A model generated the notes under the pieces. The model was given only the letters and a program-made list of their open reading frames with translations. It made no database searches and was not told where the DNA came from. Below, piece after piece: positions 8,863 to 19,233 of a DNA stretch of 30,717 bases. Both the position numbers and the translations under genes were made by a program. Every line of letters begins with the position of its first letter. The first letter of the stretch is position 1. Source of the stretch: Thamnocephalis sphaerospora (taxonomy: Eukaryota; Zoopagomycota; Zoopagomycetes; Zoopagales; Sigmoideomycetaceae); contig KZ992565.1 in assembly GCA_003614735.1 (NCBI GenBank), positions 1 to 30,717 of the forward strand, given 5' to 3'.

Positions 8863-10840
8863 TTATTTCTTCTTCTCCTTGACAATCTCCTCCTTCTCGC
8901 TGACAACCTCCTCCACCAGCTCCTCGATCGTCTCGTACTCGTCATCGCCCGGGACGTGGTGGTTGGGGTCCTGGCCGGCGGCAACGCGCGCCTCGGTGAG
9001 ATCCTTCTCGACGCGCTGGCGCCACGCGTTCCACTCCTGCAGCAGGCGGCGACGCTCCTCGAGGACAGCACGCGACGCGGCCGTCTGCGAGAACTGGTCC
9101 TCCAGCTCAAACTCGCGAGAGTAGTCCTTCAGGTTGCGGCGAATCTTGCGCTGCTGCTCCTCGGACAGAAGCGTCTTTGGCCGCGGGCGCCAGATGAACT
9201 GCTTGAAGCGGTCCACCGTGTGCTTCTGAAGCATCTCACCGCGGAAGTCCCACAGCGTGTAGCCGTTCTCCATGGTGTGGCGCCACGACGAGGCGCTGGT
9301 GACCACATAGCGGCCGGTCGGATCCCACTCGAGATCCGTGACGCCATAGTGCTCCTGCGAGGCAAGCAGCTGCACGCTCGCGCTCGGGTCCACCGTGGCC
9401 TTGGTGGTGGTCTCCAGATCCAGATCCCAAAACTCGACATCCCACGTAATCTGCGAGCGCAGCGTGATCAGCACCAGGTGACGACCCTTGGGCGACCAGA
9501 AAACGCCGTTGGCGGTCTTCTTCTCCAGCAGCTTGATCAAACGGAAGCTGCCCTCCAGCACACCGCTGGCCGCTGCGGCGCCCTTGCCCTTGCCCTTGCT
9601 CGGCTTGGCCTTTTCCGGACCGTAAAAGGCGACGTTGGTACGCGGCGTGATCGGCATGGTCGGGCCGGTGACGTGCAGCAGGTTCGGATCCGTTGTGGTG
9701 ATGACGGAGAAGCGGTCACCCAGCGGCTCCCAGGCAAACGCAATGGCAATCTCCTTCATCTCAATCACCTCCACCGGGATGCCCTTCTCGCGCGTGTGGA
9801 AGATCTCCAGGTTGGAGAAAATGGACTTTTTGCTCTTGGTGTGGCGGTCAACCTTGATGCACAGGTAGTCGCCCTGCGGGTGCCAGTGGATGCGACAGTC
9901 GCTGACGCTGAAGATGTTCTTGGTGCGCATCACAGCACGGCTGGGCACGTTCAACAGCGTAATACGCGCCGGCTGGTTGCCAACCTCGGGCGTCCAGTAC
10001 GCGAGCATCTCGTCGCGCGGCCGCTTCTTGTCCTCGCTATCGGCCGAGGCGGCGGCAGCCTGGCTGGCCGGCGACCACTCAAAGTCGCGCACGCCCTCAA
10101 TCTTGATGCTCTTCTTGTCCAGCAGACCCATGCTCGGCGCCTCGTACACCGAGATAGCCTGGCCCGGCGTAAGACGCGCAAAGTAGCGGCTGGACGGCGA
10201 CCACTTGAATGCCGGCCACATCACCTTGGCCGGTCCAGGCTCGGCGTTCTTATCCGGATTGCCCGGGAACGTGCGCAGCAGCACGCCAGACAGCACGTCC
10301 CAGATGGCGATCTGATGGCCCTCGCTGTCCGGACCGAACGGAGAGCCAGGCACGCCCGACTGGATCGGCTCGTTGCTCCAGGAGACGAGGTAGCGTTCGT
10401 TGGGCGAAAAGTCGATGAGCTTCACACCAGGGTGGAAGAAGCGCATGATCTTGGCCCAGCTCTTGCCGCCCCACAGAGCAACACCCTGGCGATGCACGGT
10501 GGCCAGATAGGTACCCTGCGGTGCCCACTGCACGTACGTCTCGGTCCAGTTCTACAGTGACCACAAACACGACAAGGGGTGTAAGCCGACATGATTCTAT
10601 CGTCCATGTGCGCCACCCTGTCATGATCCAGGTCTCGCTGTGCACCACCAACGTACCGTGCGGTTGTGCACCAGCTCCGCCTCATCCTTCTTGTTGTTCC
10701 AGAACACCGCCACATCATCACCACGGTAGGTGATGAACTGGTCGCGCGCACGCTGGTCCAGCAGCCAGTCGCGCAGGTGCTCCTACACATCCGCGAGAGC
10801 AGCGTCAGTCCCGCCACTGCGAGTGCTCCCGTTGCCGCTT

Positions 10841-10871
<31 letters not shown>

Positions 10872-11326
10872 CGTACCCGCTCCTCAAACTTCTCCTCCTC
10901 CGGCTCATGAAACTCATCCTCGACCTGGGCCGCCTTGTCGACGTCGTCAAAGTGGTTCACCGTCAGCACGTGCTGCTTGTCCATGCGGTAGTTGTTGACC
11001 TGTCGCACAGCCAGGTCGGCCATCTCGGGCGTCTCAAACTCAATGAACAGGAATCCCTTGGACACGCTCTTGCCGTCCTTCTCCTCCATCGGCATGTGCA
11101 CGCCATTCTCGCGAATGCGGCCACATCCCTTGAAGATCTTTTGAATAGCACCCAGCAGCTTCTTCTCCTTGGCCTCATCTACGACCGGGACATTGTCCAC
11201 GACGACGATCGAGTCAAAGCAGAACTCAAGGTTGGGCACTGCGAATTCACGCTCCAGGTCGCTAAAGTCGATGTCAGCTTCCGTCTCCGGAAGGCGATCC
11301 AGATCAAACGAAAATGGCGCAGGCAT
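8863..11326 (-). CDS. PRT1: Translation initiation factor eIF3 subunit b
   Basis: Three exons: 11326-10877, 10782-10657 and 10551-8863. Both introns are in phase 0 and give 754 residues (yeast Prt1 has 763). An acidic start is followed by an RRM at about residues 37-120 ([10 protein letters not shown] as RNP2-like, [11 protein letters not shown] as RNP1-like). The RRM in this subunit docks eIF3a and eIF3j. Exon 2 encodes [15 protein letters not shown] and [12 protein letters not shown]. Exon 3 encodes [20 protein letters not shown] and the nine-bladed WD propeller typical of eIF3b ([64 protein letters not shown]). The charged helical tail, which binds eIF3i and eIF3g, ends in a Lys/Glu stretch. 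The factor scaffolds eIF3 on the 40S ribosome. The first intron starts directly with a GT dinucleotide repeat. Confidence 0.97.
10840..10873. repeat. (CA)n microsatellite inside eIF3b intron 1
   Basis: A run of about 16 CA units with one interruption. On the coding strand it reads GTACGTGTGTGTG..., so the repeat begins within the splice donor itself. Confidence 0.9.
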
Positions 11327-11357
11327 GGTGGTGGCGCACTATAGCAGCAGTCTGGCA

Positions 11358-11412
11358 GATGGATGGATGGCAAACAGGCCGACGGACAGACGGATGGATG
11401 GATGGATGGATG
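11358..11412. repeat. GGAT tetranucleotide repeat upstream of eIF3b
   Basis: Two blocks of GATG units (11358-11370 and 11391-11412) separated by a degenerate stretch. They lie 30-90 bp upstream of the eIF3b ATG, in its leader or promoter. Confidence 0.85.
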
Positions 11413-11501
11413 AGAGTGCAGATGCTCACAAGTGGGCGATTAGAGGTACACACAGGCGTAGCGAATCAACTCGCAGTCGTTGTTATTATTATGATTGCCG
11501 T

Positions 11502-11519
11502 CATTGGTCAGTGCCAATG
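11502..11519. promoter_or_regulatory. Inverted CCAAT pair upstream of eIF3b
   Basis: CATTGG and CCAATG are separated by six bases, forming an inverted pair of CCAAT boxes 176 bp upstream of the eIF3b ATG and just beyond the stop of the acyl-CoA dehydrogenase gene. CCAAT is the target of the HAP/NF-Y complex. Function is inferred. Confidence 0.4.
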
Positions 11520-11539
11520 TGACGCTGGTGGGCACATGT

Positions 11540-13506
11540 TTACAGACGTGACGCTTCAAAGACCAGCGCAACATCTGACAGCATGCCGGTTAGCATTTGA
11601 ATTTACACCCACCCATCCATGATGCAGACTCACCCTGCTCCGCCGTCTCAGGGCGTACATTCTCCAGATCACCAACCAGCTGACCAGAAGAACGGCACCA
11701 CCGCAGTGCAGCTTCAATGTCGTCCTGAGCACCACTAAACTGCGCTTGCTCGATGAACAAAGCGCCAATGATGGTCTGCGCCACGGCATACGCTAGGCTG
11801 CGCGCGCCATACTCGAGACGAGCACGGCTCTGCATGTTGGCACGCATGTACTTTTCGATGCAGTGCAGTGCAGCGAGCACATTCGCGGCCGAATCGGCCA
11901 AGATGACGGGGAATGTGACGACCTTTTCGCGCACCACCTAAAAGGATTGGCGTGTTGGTGCGATGCAGCGTTAACTAATAAACCTCTGTCGTTGCTGTAC
12001 ACGCAACATACTAGACAGAGTGCGTTACCTTGGTGAAGGTTTGGAAGGTAAGACCACCGTTGGGCAAAAAGACTCGCAAAAGATCCAGCGACAGAATGTT
12101 GGTAGTGCCTTCCCAGATAGTGTTGACTTGCGAGTCACGCAGCAGACGCGGCAAGCCAACATCTTCCATGTAGCCCTGGCCGCCAAGTGCCTCCATCGCC
12201 TCGCTGATGCCAGCCACGCACTTTTTGGATGCCCACAGTTTGGCGATGGGGGTGATTAGGCGAAACATTTGGACGTCCTCCTGTGCAGCAGCCGTATTGC
12301 GACCTGGGCACTCGGTACGGCCCAGCAGCGCCACGCCGTAAAAGGTCAGCTGCATGGCGGCACGGTACGTCAGTTCCATCTCAGCCAAGGTGCGCGTATG
12401 CAGAGGGAGTTCGACCAGACGCTTTCCTTGTGCCTGCGGGCGTCCCAGTGCATCCTCAGTTAGTATCAACACGAGCTTGCACGACAGCAGCTACTCACCT
12501 CGCGAACACGGGAAAACTCCTTGGCCACAGCGAGCGCACGACGCAGGCCGCCGCAAACGGCAATGGCACTGTGCATCCGTGTGATGTTGAGAATCGATGA
12601 AATGGTTGCGACGCCGCGGTGCAGTCGACCGACAAGTTGAGCCTGCATGCCCACCAGTTCGAGCTCCGCTGTGGGCACAGCCTTGGTACCGTACTTTTCC
12701 TTGAGGCGGTGGACACGCACACCGTTCAGCGCTCCGTTTGCATGGCGCATCTCAGCGTAGAAGAGTGACAGTCCGCGGCTGCCCTCCACAAAGGCACCCG
12801 TGTCCGGGTCCTGCGCCCGCCCCAGCAGCAGCGTCATGTTGGCATCGGTGGCCGAAGAGAACCACTTGAAGCCGTTCACTTCCCACTGGTTCTGGCGCAG
12901 ATCTGTCGGAACAGCCTTGGTCTCGGTGCGGCCAACATCACTACCGCCCGGCCGCTCGGTCATCCACTGGCCGCTGGTCCAGAACTTGGCCGGGTCGCGT
13001 GAGGTCAGGCATGCGTACGCGTTTGCTCTGAGCTCGCGGTCACCATGCAGCTCAATCACACGCGCCGCACCGTCCGTCATAGCCAGCGGGCATCCAAACG
13101 TGGCCGACGCGGGCACAAACAGAAACAGCTTGGCAAACTGGTAGAACCGACTAAATTCGGCCTGCTTGCGCTCGTAAGCGATGGCAACGAGACCCTCCTC
13201 GGCCGCCACCGCTTTCATCAGGCGCCAGCCCTCTGGCGTGTTGATTTCGTCGACACGTCGGCACCACGGGTCGAACTGGCGCAGAGTCGGTGGGTGCTGC
13301 TCAGCGTCGTCTCCCATGCGCGCAATATCATCAAGCACGCGCTGGCCGAAGCGACTCAGGTCAGCTTGCACGGAGGCATACACGTCCGCGGGCATGTAGC
13401 GCTGCAGCAGGCCCCGTAACACACGGTCGTCTTCAAACTGGTTTCCCAAGACCGGCACTTCCTGCAGAAAGCCCTGGGTAGCGGTGGCGTATTCGGTAGA
13501 CGACAT
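11540..13506 (-). CDS. AidB-like acyl-CoA dehydrogenase with a peroxisomal PTS1 end
   Basis: Four exons: 13506-12499, 12454-12029, 11937-11634 and 11574-11540. All join in phase (0, 0, 1) and give 590 residues. The middle domain carries QWMTERPGGSDVGRTETKA and WEVNGFKWFSSATDANMTLL, the flavin-binding signature of the AidB branch. The C-terminal helical domain has EALGGQGYMED and RDSQVNTIWEGTTNI. The last exon is only 35 nt and ends the protein in Ser-Arg-Leu, a PTS1 tripeptide that directs import into peroxisomes. Its intron has a CTAAC branch motif and a CAG acceptor. The enzyme should oxidise an acyl-CoA with FAD in the peroxisome; the exact substrate is unknown. Without the last exon the frame would read into intron sequence and end in 13 unrelated residues. 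The gene is in tandem with eIF3b, 214 bp apart. Confidence 0.9.
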
Positions 13507-13680
13507 TTTGACAGGATATGGGTGCAAGCGATAGAGACAGGGGCAAAGGTAGAAGGTGCGTAGACAGGCGTGCGAACAAAAGGTGACGAGTGAGCAAAGC
13601 GGCCGTGGCAACGGCCCTGTATGTCGGCAAGTGTGGGGCCGATGCTGCCACTTTGGACCGGACTGTCTGCTCAGCCTCCC

Positions 13681-13715
13681 CCAATAGCATTGGACGCTTG
13701 ACTAGCACCACCAAT
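13681..13715. promoter_or_regulatory. CCAAT cluster upstream of the acyl-CoA dehydrogenase
   Basis: CCAATAGCATTGG at 13681-13693 is a perfect inverted pair of CCAAT boxes with a 3-bp spacer. A further CCAAT lies at 13711-13715. The pair is 175 bp upstream of the ATG. It is a candidate HAP/NF-Y site; binding is inferred. Confidence 0.45.
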
Positions 13716-14517
13716 GAGCAGTCTATGCGGGATTTACATGATGTTATTGCCAGGTGGCCGAACAGGAGAAACGACCGCCGTCAGCAGCACGTGCCCAGGG
13801 CAGTGGACTATGCATCGCGCTCGCAAAAGGGAGCACAACGCAGAGGGCCAGTACACCCGCGCTGCACGGGCTGCTTTGGCTGACTGGAGCACAGCACGGC
13901 GGAAAAGACGCGTCTGCCGACAAGGGCATGGCGGCAGAAACAAGTACGGAAGGATGCGAGGCAAGGACACGTACCCTGAGAGCAAACAGGGTCAACATCT
14001 GCTGCCTACCCAAGCCGCAAAAGGGACTCAAGCAGGAAAGAGTGACGATCGAGCGAGCAAGCGATAGGTGGGGCGGAGGGAAGGCGAAGAAGGTGGAGTG
14101 CGAAGCGGCGCCAAAGCGCAGATCCAGACTCAGCGACTGGTGATGGTGGTGGTGATGGTGGTGCGGTCGAGATCGCAAGAGACTTGAGCAAGCAGCAGCA
14201 CGAGCAAGCAGTTGGCCAAAGTTGGCAAGTACGTGTGTGTGTGTGGAGCGTCACTAGGTAGGTTATACAGGGCGGTGCGGATGTGACGATACCGCAGACC
14301 ATAAGATAAGGAGATGGGAAATGCTAGGATAGGATAGGTGGTAGTGATACGAGCGAGCGACTAGGTACAAAGCAGCGGTGTTGCGTAGATAAATGCAATA
14401 GTAAAGGCACATAGTTGACTAGTAGCGTGTGGCGCCGTAATACAGTAGCGCGACAGCGTAAAATGGCCAACATATGGATAACGAACTAGTGGGTACGGCA
14501 CGCGATACTGCAATCGC
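13716..14517. other. Gene-free stretch between the acyl-CoA dehydrogenase and REV7
   Basis: No frame here looks like a real protein. The minus strand is pyrimidine-rich near the dehydrogenase start, as expected for its leader. A GGTGAT-type tandem repeat lies at about 14137-14161 and a GGATA repeat near 14325. I see no tRNA or other RNA gene. Confidence 0.55.
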
Positions 14518-15867
14518 CTAGCCCTTTGCTGGTACCGGCGCCTTCAGTTTCAACGTTGTCTCTTCGACAAAGAATTGTACCTAGCGCCCAGTAATCCACA
14601 TAGCCAGTGAGCAATACCATCCGCGCGGCTAGCACAGACACACGCGGCGCAGCGTACCTTCATCAGCCCCGTATCCATGGACTTCATAGGCACCAGCGTT
14701 GACGAGTGGCCGGAGCCCAATGCATCCGATGGCTGATCGTCAGGTACCCAGGGGAATCCCGACTATCGCAACAGACGAAGGCGCAGACAGTGACGTGTTA
14801 GCTGTACATCATAGCGCTTTGCCCGAATGCATTCATTCGCCAGCCGGCGCCTACCTTGGCTGCCGCCGGTGTACCATCCTTGAGCTGGAGCACCAGTGCA
14901 AAGGTGCATTCTGCGTGTATGCATGTGCGCAAGCCAAAGTAAGTGCCATGCTCTTGCATTGGTCATACGCTTGGAGCTTACCAGGCGGATTTGGATGCAG
15001 CACTGCGTCACATACGCTAATTTTCAGCAGAAATGCGCGCAGGTATGCCTCCACATCCACAGCTGTCAGACCGCCCTCGGCCCTGCACGCGGTCATTCAA
15101 GTGGGACAGGTGCATGTCAGCGGATGCCGCGCAGTATGGCTCGGGGCCACGTGTAGCGTCCATGGGTGGTACACTTACGTTGCATGCTTTCCGGAAACCT
15201 TTGGGTCGATGAGCGCATCAATCTCAAACACAAAGCGTTCCACGGGGGTATACTCTTTGTTCACCACCACTAGGCAGATTCGCTCCACAGCGCCCTGGTA
15301 ACCGGATTGACGTCAGCCGATGCGCGCGCGGGTCGGCGCCTGAGCCAACCAGCAAAGCTTACCCGTTCCAGATCTGGGCGGCATGCGCGGATCATGTCCC
15401 GAACGTAGTCGATGAGCTCCGGGTGCCGCGCAACATGCACAGGCACATTGTACTTTTTTCGCCGCTCAAATAGATCTGCATTGGTGGCAAATACGCTCGC
15501 GTTAGCCGATGCGAAGGCGGTGATGCGGGATGACGCATTCTCACGTACGTGCTGGGTAGAGCTCGCGCACATAGAGAATCATGTGCACAGCAGTCTCCAC
15601 TAGGTGAGCGAGGCAGTAGACCGCAGTCAGCATGGGGCGGCATTAGCACATGCACGCGCATATCCAACGCGCAGATAGCTCACTTACAGAAATCACATAC
15701 GACGTCCACCGTCTCTGCAGAAGCACAACAAGCATACATGCACGCGTGAGGCACACAGGCGCATACACACAGGCACGTCAGTGTTTTGCCTGGCCAAGCG
15801 CAGAATGCCTGGCGGTCGGATTCACGCCGGATCGCTTACCGGCGTAGGTGAGCGTGGGCGCCGCCAT
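14518..15867 (-). CDS. REV7: DNA polymerase zeta accessory subunit Rev7 (HORMA domain, MAD2L2)
   Basis: Nine exons, all rebuilt in phase: 15867-15840, 15714-15688, 15599-15549, 15475-15363, 15294-15179, 15082-14982, 14910-14855, 14762-14658 and 14580-14518. They give 219 residues (human REV7 has 211). The whole protein is one HORMA domain: LETAVHMILYVRELYP, then FERRKKYNVPVHVARHPEL, VERFVFEID, LRAFLLKISVCDAVL followed by NPP, FPWVPDDQ and a final FFVEE segment of the seat-belt region. These follow the human order closely. Rev7 bridges Rev3 and Rev1 in translesion synthesis. All eight introns are GT-AG and several have CTAAC branch motifs. Exons as small as 27 nt hide the gene from simple frame scans. 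It is divergent from the USP gene. Confidence 0.95.
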
Positions 15868-16624
15868 AATTCAAGCTAGCGACAACAGCAGCGGCTGCGA
15901 TTTGAGCAAAGGCTGATATTCCAGGGCGCGTTGGTGGCTACTTGGCGTGCTGGCGATTCGGCAGCAAGCAGCAGGCAGTCTGCACCGAGCGCGCAATACA
16001 GCGAGGCAGGAAAAGGAACGCAGGTGGAAGCAATGTCGCTGAGCGAAGATAGTGGCAGTACGTGCGGCGAAGCAGGGATGACGAAGGAGCGGAGCGCCAA
16101 TGTCGAACCAAGATAGATTTATAGAACCGCATCGGAGGAATGCACCACCACATGTTGGCCGCCAGCGTCACCTGATGGCCGCTGGCCACACACCTGACCA
16201 AACATCTCTGCGGCCACCCAAAGGCAGGCATGAGCGCATGACAGCACGCGAGCAAAAAGCGTCTGCTCGGCTCATAACGCAACGTTAGATGGCGCTGGAG
16301 ACAATGTAACCTTGCCGATGCCGCACTGGAGAGAAGCAGAGTCGCGTGTTCCCTGCGTCTGCAGCGACTGTTGCACTCTCCTCCCTCCTTTACATGCCGC
16401 TTGCTATTCTTTGCTCTTGGCTCAGTGCCTAGCGCCGCGTCGGTCGCCTGGGACGCCCAGTTTTGGTGCGCTTGACCTCGTGGGAGGTTTGTGCTGGCGC
16501 CGACTCCGCAGCACATGCAAACGACTATCGCCAAGACCGCTTATCTGCGTTTGCTCTTTCCCTTTGCATTACCGTCTAACGACCCGATTCCCCGGCCACC
16601 ACTTTCCGTCTTTTCTTGGCCTTC
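15868..16624. other. Divergent intergenic region between REV7 and the USP gene
   Basis: About 760 bp that must hold both promoters. A CCAAT lies at 16097-16101. The right half is pyrimidine-rich on the plus strand, as expected for the leader of the rightward gene. A minus-strand open frame at 15938-16534 is Cys/Arg/Leu-rich and looks random. Confidence 0.5.
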
Positions 16625-19047
16625 ATGTCCTTGGCTGCGCTTGACCGTATTGCCCCGGCCATGCGCCGCTGGATACTGGGCGGACGCGGGAGCGAGCGCC
16701 GCGAAGTCAAGATAGCGCAAGGTAGTGGTTTGGCGACGAACGTGACGCCCGACGCTGCTAATACTGCGGATGGTCAGTCGACTCATGTCTTGACCAAAAG
16801 GGCATCGAGACGACCGAGAGAGAGCGGGAACAGGCGCTGGAGCGCTTTGACTGGAAGGTGTCCGCTAGTGTTGCGTATTTAGAGGGTATGGCGCTGGCCA
16901 AGGGCTGCGTTCTGCTGCCTCCGGCGAGCGGCATGCGCACGAGCGGCATTGAAAACTTCAACGGCACCAGCTGCTACATAGGTGAGTGAACTTGCGCCGC
17001 TCAGTTTGCTCCGACTCAGGGCAGCTGATTCATGCGGATGCACATGCTACACTACATAGATAGTTTGATTTTCGCCATGTTTGCGTGCCAAGACGGGTTT
17101 GATGCACTGTTGCAGCCACGGAAACTGGCCAATCCGCAGGCATCTCGCGTGCAGGTCACTTGTCGGCTTATGGTCAACCAGCTACGCTCCGGACGAACCG
17201 TTCCGCGTCAGATTGTACGGCAACTGTGTGAAGATCTTGCGGCGTGTGGCTGGCGTGGCATGGACACCGGATCTGCACAACCCAATGGCCGGGATGCCAC
17301 GTTGGCGCCACAAACGCTGAAAACCACCCAGGAGGATGCGGCCGAGCTGTTCATGTTTCTTACTGACCTGCTCGAGTTGCCATATCTGCCGTTCAAAATG
17401 CACATCTTGCACAGCGGCCGTGTAGACTCGGACGATGACCGACTGATCACTGAGCGTCTGCTGCAGCTAGCCATACCGGAAGAAGAAGAAGAAGACGGCG
17501 ATGCGTCGCGTATCAGTGCCAGTCACGACATATGCGACGGCATAGGTCGCTGGGGCTGCCAGCCAAAGCGGTGCATTTGCCGGTACAAGCCACCACCAAA
17601 GCACAATACGTGGAAGCTATTTGAGGGCCACTCTTGGGGCTGCAGTACAGCCGAGACTGTACAGTCGTCGGTGCCCTTGGAACGTCTACTGGCCACGCAT
17701 TTCTTCGGCACCCGCGTAGAAGGTCTGCGCCGACACCGACTACGTGGGCTGACAAAGAGAGAGAGTATGGATCTGGCAGGTAAAGAGGCCCCAGACCCAT
17801 TGCTACCAGCTGAAGCGCGTACCGAGAACAGCGAAGCGGTACCGCGGATAGCACTGCTAAGCGATGCGGTGGAAACAACTGAGCCAGAATGCGAAGATGA
17901 TGCTGTCAATGACCATGATGTGATGGGCGCCAAGGATCTGCTACCGCTGCTGCCAACCATGATAGACGCTCAGCCATCCGGTCAACTGAGCACACTAGTC
18001 GCTCGCAGGGTGTCGATTTCCTCGGTCGTCCAGCTGGATGCTTGGTCGGCCCTCACGCTGCTGCCCTTTTGGGCGGCCGAAAACGAAGCTGGAGAGCGAA
18101 CAGCTGCACATTCTTTTCAGTTTTCTGATGGCCGCATCCTGCTGCCTATCATGCTGAAGCGCTACCGGCAGACGATGAGCGGCAATTGGATTCGATCTGA
18201 CCGGCGAGTGATTATACCCGAGGAGATGGATTTCACCAAGTTTGTTATGCCCGACAGTGCGCCTGCCGCCACGCGTTACCGCCTGACACTGCAATCTGCC
18301 ATCTGCCATCGTGGCGCGTCCTTGGAGAGTGGCCACTACATTGCGTATGCTCGCCAAGCACAGAAAGACAACAACAACAACAGCAGCAGCAGCAGCAGCA
18401 GCAGTAGCAGCAGCAGCAGCCTGATCAAGGATGATCCCACAGCTTCCTGCATTTTCATATCAGAGACGCTCGGCTCGTTGCCCCAAAAGCGGGGAAAAAG
18501 AAGCAGTCTACTCGCAAAATGGAAGCAGAAGAGGCGGATAAGCAGGACCAAGCAGACGGCAAATACCGCCACCGTCCCCACAACTGCTAGCGTGGCTACT
18601 GCGCCGGTCAAATGTGGTGCCGGTGAGGACCGTCGATATGCTAGCACCCAAAGTAGCCACGGTGAAGATAGCAGCCGCGACGACAGCAGCGGCGACAACG
18701 CTACGCTGTGTCATGTTGCCGACAAACAGCCTACTTGCTCGGCAAACAGAGCGCGTGAAGACTCTAGTACGGTAGCACCCAATTTGAGCGATAGCAGCAG
18801 TTTGCGCTGGATTCGTATGGATGATCTAGCCTGCGAGGAAGCGCGTACATGCGTTATACCGGCAGAAGTGGCATTTCGCGAGATTGACCGTGATGGCTAT
18901 CTGCTTTTTTATCAGCTGACGCCAATCCTATCCTCGCCGTCGCATGACGGTCCCGCCAGCTCGTCCCGCCAGGCAGCACGGCTGGCGACACGCACGTCCT
19001 GCTTTTCACCGCACGAAAACAAGTTCAATCGAAAGTTTACGGTGTAA
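16625..19047 (+). CDS. Ubiquitin-specific protease (peptidase C19)
   Basis: Three exons: 16625-16721, 16778-16981 and 17060-19047, giving 762 residues. The N-terminal coiled segment (TTEREREQALERF, VAYLEGMALAKG) resembles fungal USPs. The Cys box is FNGTSCYIDSLIFAMF; its catalytic Cys98 is the third-last codon before the second intron. TQEDAAELFMFLTDLLELP follows. The His box is LESGHYIAYAR with His526, and the end carries the usual DGYLLFYQL. The enzyme should cleave ubiquitin from proteins; its target is unknown. Inserts between the boxes include a Cys-rich patch (CQPKRCICRY) and, directly after the His box, a poly-Ser run from an AGC repeat. ATG 16625 is the first ATG of its frame in exon 1. 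The last 20 or so residues are basic and unconserved. Confidence 0.88.
18369..18420 (+). repeat. AAC/AGC trinucleotide repeat coding for Asn and Ser runs
   Basis: Four AAC units are followed by about 13 AGC/AGT units in frame with the USP gene, giving Asn then Ser runs a few residues after the His box. It is likely length-variable. Confidence 0.92.
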
Positions 19048-19233
19048 CGTGGCGTGGCTCGCTAAGCGTTGATCTGTTGCGTCTGGATTTCCGCTGGCAC
19101 CCGTTTTGCAGCGCTGGGTCCATAGTTTGCATTTGCATCATTCTTATCATCTGTCTGTTTTTGATTTCTTTGTGTAATATTAATGTGCCGCCAGTGCGCC
19201 GCAAACTCTGCATGGCCTGTGCTAGAGCAGGCA

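Noticed and set aside
8791-10560. Long plus-strand open frame of 589 codons opposite eIF3b
   Set aside because: It lies antisense to the well-supported eIF3b exon 3, is Leu/Arg/Ala-rich with no recognisable motif, and is explained by the GC-rich codon use of eIF3b on the other strand.
15938-16534. Minus-strand frame of 198 codons between REV7 and the USP gene
   Set aside because: Composition is random-looking and rich in Cys, Arg and Leu, and it would overlap the promoter region of REV7.
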